From: an uncultured Collinsella sp.
GTDB lineage: Bacteria > Actinomycetota > Coriobacteriia > Coriobacteriales > Coriobacteriaceae
DNA: 7,249 nt
NCBI GenBank assembly: GCA_902496005.1
Contig: CABUZI010000086.1
Coordinates: 1-7,249 of the forward strand
Direction: 5' to 3'
Each line of letters starts with the position of its first letter. Position 1 is the first letter of the stretch. The notes under the pieces were generated by a model, which ran no database searches, was not told the origin of the DNA, and saw only the letters and a program-made list of their open reading frames with translations. Below, one piece after another: positions 5,574-7,249 of the stretch. Both the position numbers and the translations under genes were made by a program.

Positions 5574-5632
5574 TCGGACTGGGAAGCCGCCGGTGGAGCG
5601 AACAACCAAGGTCGAGGTACCAACAGGTCGGT

Positions 5633-5641
5633 ATGTTACCA
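5633..5641 (-). promoter_or_regulatory. Possible extended -10 promoter for rpsO
   Basis: The minus strand reads TGGTAACAT (5641-5633), an extended -10 of the form TGn followed by TAACAT (four of six matches to TATAAT). It lies in the recO-rpsO gap, about 105 bases before the rpsO start. No good -35 is present (GCGCAG at 17-base spacing). It would give a leader of roughly 100 bases containing the alternative hairpins. Confidence 0.35.
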
Positions 5642-5665
5642 CAAGCAGCCCGCGCCTGCGCATCA

Positions 5666-6415
5666 TCACCGACCCAACATGAATTCCATCGCGCGGAGGC
5701 GCTGATCGGTGTGCGTCGCAGCCCAAACATGCGAAAGCCCGAGCAGGAATGCCGCCGTATGCGGGTCGATTCGCTCGGCCATGAGCGCATCGAAGGTCAT
5801 GGACATGAGGGCGCGCAGCCATGCGGTCTCACCGGTCGACACCAGTTCGGCACCTGGAACGCTCGACGCGCACGACCCGCACATGAGACCGCCCGCCTGG
5901 GCTGAAAAATACGACAGCATGGGGTCTCCGCACAGCACACAGGCCGAAAAATCGGGTCGATAGCCAACGTGCGACAGCAGCTTAAAGACATATGCCGCCA
6001 CAAGTAGGTCCATATGCGCCGTGTCAAGCCCGCTGCCCACCAGGGCAAGCGCTCGCTGCGTGATGGCAAAGGTAAACGGGTCCTCGGCGTCCTCGAACGA
6101 GCACACGCGCGCAACCTCGGCGATCGCGCTTGCGGCGCAGGTCGTCTCGTAATCGGGCGCAGCGCCGAGCGGCGCCTCCATAAGCTCGGCCTGGGAAACC
6201 ACGTCGAGTGACCGTCCATGTGCGAGCAGCATATCGACCGTACAGAACAGCTCGCAGCGCGCAGCCAGGCGTCCGCCGGGTTTGCGGGCGCCCTTTGCCA
6301 CGGCACGAACCTGCCGCCCCCGCTCGTCAAGCATCGTCAAGATCAGGTCGGTCTCTTTGAGCTTAGTCTTATCGAGCACGACCACTTTCGTGCGATATGT
6401 CCGGGAGCCTGCCAT
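5666..6415 (-). CDS. recO: DNA repair protein RecO
   Basis: A 249-residue mediator of the RecFOR pathway. It helps load RecA onto SSB-coated single-stranded DNA and anneals complementary strands in the cytoplasm. The N-terminal OB-fold is visible (about 5-80: YRTKVVVLDKTKLKETDLIL, then AVAKGARKPGGRL at 38-50, the family's KGxR(K/R)xxSRL region). The helical C-terminal domain carries a four-cysteine zinc-binding site, CVLC at 159-162 and CGSC at 179-182. Length fits the family (about 240-260). The ATG at 6415 is preceded by AAGGA (6428-6432), which overlaps the era stop; the spacing of 12 bases is somewhat long. The gene begins 15 bases after era ends, so the two very likely share a transcript, an arrangement common in bacteria. 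No frameshift or missing key residue is seen. Confidence 0.95.
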   Translation of the reverse strand: MAGSRTYRTKVVVLDKTKLKETDLILTMLDERGRQVRAVAKGARKPGGRLAARCELFCTVDMLLAHGRSLDVVSQAELMEAPLGAAPDYETTCAASAIAEVARVCSFEDAEDPFTFAITQRALALVGSGLDTAHMDLLVAAYVFKLLSHVGYRPDFSACVLCGDPMLSYFSAQAGGLMCGSCASSVPGAELVSTGETAWLRALMSMTFDALMAERIDPHTAAFLLGLSHVWAATHTDQRLRAMEFMLGR

Positions 6416-6430
6416 GCGCGCCGCGCGTCC

Positions 6431-7249
6431 TTAGTCCTCGGCGTTATAGCCAAAGCGGCGAATCTGGGCCTCGTCGTCACGCCAGCCGGCCTTGACCTTC
6501 ACGTCCAGCTCCAAAAAGACCTGCGTGCCAAAGATGCGCTCAAGATCGCGACGGGCGTCGATACCGATATGCTTGATCATCTCGCCGCCCTTGCCGATGA
6601 TGATGCCCTTTTGGCCCTCGCGCTCGACGTAAATGGTGGCGTGCACGCGCAGCACCTTCTTGGTCTGCTCAAGCGCATCGCAGATCACGCCAACGGAGTG
6701 CGGAATCTCATCACGGGTGCGGCGCAAGACCTTCTCGCGCACAAACTCGGCAACGAGCGTCTCATCGGAAGCGTCGGTACCCATGTTCTCGGAGAACCAA
6801 CGCGGACCCTCGGGCAAAAAGTGCGCAACGGTCTCGATAAAGGCATCGACGTTGAAGTTCTTGACCGACGACGTCACGATCTCATCGTCATATTCCATGA
6901 GCTCGTGGGCAGCCTTAAGCTGCTCCATGACCTGTGCGGGGTCGGCCTCATCGGCCTTAGTGAGCACCAGAACCTTCTTGGAACGGGCGCATCTGACGCG
7001 CTCGGCAACCCAAGCGTCTCCCCTGCCGATAGGTTTGGTGGCATCAATCAAAAACGCGACGACGTCAACATCGTTCAGCTCGAACAACGCACTCTTGTTG
7101 AGCTCGGAACCCAGACCGTCCTTGGGCTTGTGGATACCCGGGGTATCGACAAAGACCAGCTGGTAGCCGGGACGGTTAACGACGGCGCGCATGCGGCGGC
7201 GGGTCGTCTGGGCCACCGGCGAGGTGATGGCGACCTTTTTGCCATAGCA
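6431..7249 (-). CDS. era: GTPase Era, ribosome assembly factor (5' end outside window)
   Basis: The final 272 codons of Era, a GTP-binding protein that binds the 3' end of 16S rRNA and aids 30S maturation. The fragment begins inside the G domain (reading CYGKKVAITS), so the P-loop (G1) lies beyond the right edge. Visible elements, numbered from the fragment start, are the G2 threonines in QTTR (14-17), G3 DTPGIHKP (35-42), a G4 motif reading TKAD (96-99) rather than the classic NKxD, and G5-like TSSV (125-128). The C-terminal KH domain has IIGKGG at 217-222 and the conserved end, with AGWRDDEAQIRRFGY. A GTG codon at 7216 is not the real start, because homologous sequence continues upstream. 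recO follows within 15 bases. A threonine in G4 is, as I recall, usual in actinobacterial Era proteins. Confidence 0.96.
   Translation of the reverse strand, partial: CYGKKVAITSPVAQTTRRRMRAVVNRPGYQLVFVDTPGIHKPKDGLGSELNKSALFELNDVDVVAFLIDATKPIGRGDAWVAERVRCARSKKVLVLTKADEADPAQVMEQLKAAHELMEYDDEIVTSSVKNFNVDAFIETVAHFLPEGPRWFSENMGTDASDETLVAEFVREKVLRRTRDEIPHSVGVICDALEQTKKVLRVHATIYVEREGQKGIIIGKGGEMIKHIGIDARRDLERIFGTQVFLELDVKVKAGWRDDEAQIRRFGYNAED

Noticed and set aside
5528..5623. A longer rpsO start at the ATG at 5623
   Set aside because: The extra 32 residues have no counterpart in S15, while the ATG at 5527 has a good Shine-Dalgarno and gives a normal-length S15.
7214..7216. GTG at 7216 as the start of era
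   Set aside because: Era-like sequence (GKKVAITSP) continues upstream in frame to the window edge and the P-loop is still missing, so the gene is cut by the window.

Overview
The window reads as a high-GC actinobacterial chromosome segment, most likely from the class Coriobacteriia (Collinsella-like gut bacteria). This is inferred from protein character, codon usage and gene order; no database search was possible. Every recognisable gene is on the minus strand, so the order of transcription runs from right to left: era (5' end cut by the right edge), recO, rpsO, pnp, rnj, ftsK (3' part cut by the left edge). Nearly all other long open frames are antisense shadows of these GC-rich genes.

Layout. 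7249-6431 is most of the GTPase Era. 15 bases later recO (6415-5666) follows, probably in the same transcript. A gap of about 140 bases holds a possible extended -10 promoter and a structured leader for rpsO (5527-5249). A clear intrinsic terminator (5203-5234) lies between rpsO and pnp, and a strong hairpin sits directly upstream of the pnp ribosome-binding site. pnp (5099-2853) ends in a textbook terminator (2799-2829). Next is a gene-free stretch of about 650 bases (2202-2852). rnj (2201-531) follows, and ftsK begins one base after its stop at a TTG codon, with its Shine-Dalgarno inside the end of rnj.

The unusual part is the pnp-rnj gap. It holds two large, perfectly self-complementary palindromic elements in opposite orientation: A at 2390-2530 with 37-bp arms, and B at 2658-2806 with 40-bp arms. 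Both enclose a related 69-base core (56 of 69 positions identical when B is reverse-complemented). The cores hold a nine-pair inner hairpin in which three pairs differ between the copies by matched double changes. The outer arms are nearly unrelated between copies except next to the core, yet each is perfect within its own copy. In B the outer eight bases of the arm are part of the pnp terminator. This looks like a repeat family with a conserved, structure-selected core and locus-specific inverted arms. I do not recognise it as a named family.

Functionally the window is an RNA-metabolism and ribosome-biogenesis block: Era (30S assembly), S15 (30S protein), PNPase (3'-to-5' RNA decay) and RNase J (5'-to-3' and endonucleolytic RNA decay). 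RecO (recombinational repair) and FtsK (chromosome translocation at division) belong to the same conserved actinobacterial neighbourhood. No tRNA, rRNA, CRISPR array, insertion-sequence transposase or prophage gene was seen.
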